Assembly (NCBI GenBank): GCA_021785055.1
Contig: JAJYGS010000070.1
Location: 1-6,955, forward strand
DNA from: Nitrospirota bacterium
GTDB taxonomy: Bacteria; Nitrospirota; JACRHJ01
Reading direction: 5' to 3'
DNA length: 6,955 bases
Shown here: positions 6,195 to 6,955 of the stretch, piece after piece
How the letters are laid out: each line of letters begins with the position of its first letter
How positions within the stretch are numbered: position 1 is the first letter of the stretch
The notes under the pieces: generated by a model
Seen by the model: only the letters and a program-made list of their open reading frames with translations
Database searches by the model: none
What the model was told of the DNA's origin: nothing
Made by a program: the position numbers and the translations under genes

Positions 6195-6209
6195 GATAAA
6201 ACAAATAAT

Positions 6210-6955
6210 TCATATATTTACCGTTATGATGCCGAACGCCACCATCGCCATCCCGACGATAACCTTCGCGTTTATCGGCTCGCCCAATACCAGCCAGCCG
6301 GTAAGGACGCCGAGAATCGGCAGCGTAAAACCGAACACCGAGACACGGCCCACTTCGCCGAGCTTCAGTGCCTTATACCAGGCGAGAAACGGTATCATCG
6401 TAGCAAATACAATGAGATAGCCAAGCGCAGCCCACCCAAAAGGCCGTACCCCGGCCATGAATTTCCCTTCAAATCTGAACCCCAGGGCTATCAACGGGGC
6501 GCCTCCCATGACCATCTGCATGCCCGTAACCGTAAGCGTGTCCCGGCGTGCCATTATCTTTTTCGCGGCGATATTCGAGCCTGCCCAGGTAACGGCTGAG
6601 AGGACAAGGAGCAGCACCCCAAGCCCGTAGCGGCCATGCAGGGCCTCGTGTTTCCAGGAGGTTATAAGTATGCCGCCGAAACCTACGAGGACGCCCGCGA
6701 CGCGGGGGACGGTAAGGCGCGATGCATCAAAAAAAAGGGGCGCGGCGAGTATTACGAAAAACGGCGCGGTGTTTATGAATATCGCCGAGACCGAGGCGTT
6801 TGTATACGCCTCCCCCATGAAAAACAGGGCGTTTTGAACCCCTGTCTGAAAAATGCCGAACAGGGCGATTACCCAGACGTCCCGCCAGCCGAGCTTAAGC
6901 CGCCCCATGAACGCCGCTATAACCAGCAGGACGGCCCCGCCCGCGAAGAACCTTA
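6210..6955 (-). CDS. EamA/DMT-superfamily membrane transporter, N-terminus cut by window edge
   Basis: An inner-membrane transporter or exporter of the drug/metabolite (10-TMS) superfamily; the substrate cannot be told from sequence. About 247 codons are visible, reading in at the right edge with RFFAGGAVLLVIAAF, which matches the second helix of a first EamA repeat. About 35-40 residues, including the first helix and start, are therefore missing. An ATG at 6908 exists but lies within the first repeat and is not the start. The first repeat continues with QNALFFMGEAYTNASVSAI and a Pro-containing helix. The second repeat begins near LLLVLSAVTWAGSNIAAKK and closes with LKLGEVGRVSVFGFTLPIL, then GWLVLGEPIN and a final helix. 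A run of about eight hydrophobic segments is visible. The gene ends 64 nt before the HEPN gene without an obvious terminator hairpin and is probably a separate unit. Confidence 0.9.
   Translation of the reverse strand, partial: RFFAGGAVLLVIAAFMGRLKLGWRDVWVIALFGIFQTGVQNALFFMGEAYTNASVSAIFINTAPFFVILAAPLFFDASRLTVPRVAGVLVGFGGILITSWKHEALHGRYGLGVLLLVLSAVTWAGSNIAAKKIMARRDTLTVTGMQMVMGGAPLIALGFRFEGKFMAGVRPFGWAALGYLIVFATMIPFLAWYKALKLGEVGRVSVFGFTLPILGVLTGWLVLGEPINAKVIVGMAMVAFGIITVNI

Noticed and set aside
6181..6209. Direct repeat TCAAG-TCAAG in the gap after the transporter gene
   Set aside because: Five-base adjacent repeats are expected by chance, and no palindrome or second pair supports an operator.

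Overview
The window reads as a chromosomal segment of a GC-rich diderm (Gram-negative) bacterium. All eight genes lie on the minus strand, so they are transcribed from the right edge towards the left. The gene order proA-nadD-rsfS-rlmH-lapB-gpmI resembles housekeeping clusters I know from deltaproteobacterial (Geobacter-like) and related lineages. A LapB protein, which controls lipopolysaccharide synthesis, fits an outer-membrane organism. The phylum is an inference; the gene identities rest on visible motifs.

Layout in transcription order. (1) 6955-6210: an EamA/DMT-family membrane transporter whose N-terminus lies beyond the edge. (2) 6209-6146: a short AT-rich gap with a candidate promoter. 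(3) 6145-5465: a two-gene HEPN plus minimal nucleotidyltransferase (MNT) module, more AT-rich than its surroundings; the HEPN reading frame appears to be broken near its C-terminus by one base. (4) 5452-1: proA (proline synthesis), nadD (NAD synthesis), rsfS (ribosome silencing factor), rlmH (23S rRNA methylation), a lapB-like TPR protein with two N-terminal membrane segments and a C-terminal zinc ribbon, and gpmI (cofactor-independent phosphoglycerate mutase), which runs off the left edge.

The housekeeping genes are packed like an operon: proA and nadD overlap by an ATGA, rsfS and rlmH by a TGATG, and rlmH and lapB are 3 nt apart. The two longer gaps, 63 nt before rsfS and 81 nt before gpmI, each hold something odd. 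The gap before rsfS has no ATG, GTG or TTG, so rsfS seems to need a CTG start. The gap before gpmI holds a degenerate second copy of the first 12 codons of gpmI.

No rRNA, tRNA, CRISPR array, insertion sequence or convincing terminator was seen. I see no wholly new system. The points most worth checking are the HEPN frameshift, the non-canonical start of rsfS, the gpmI start relic, and the LapA-like membrane anchor on LapB.
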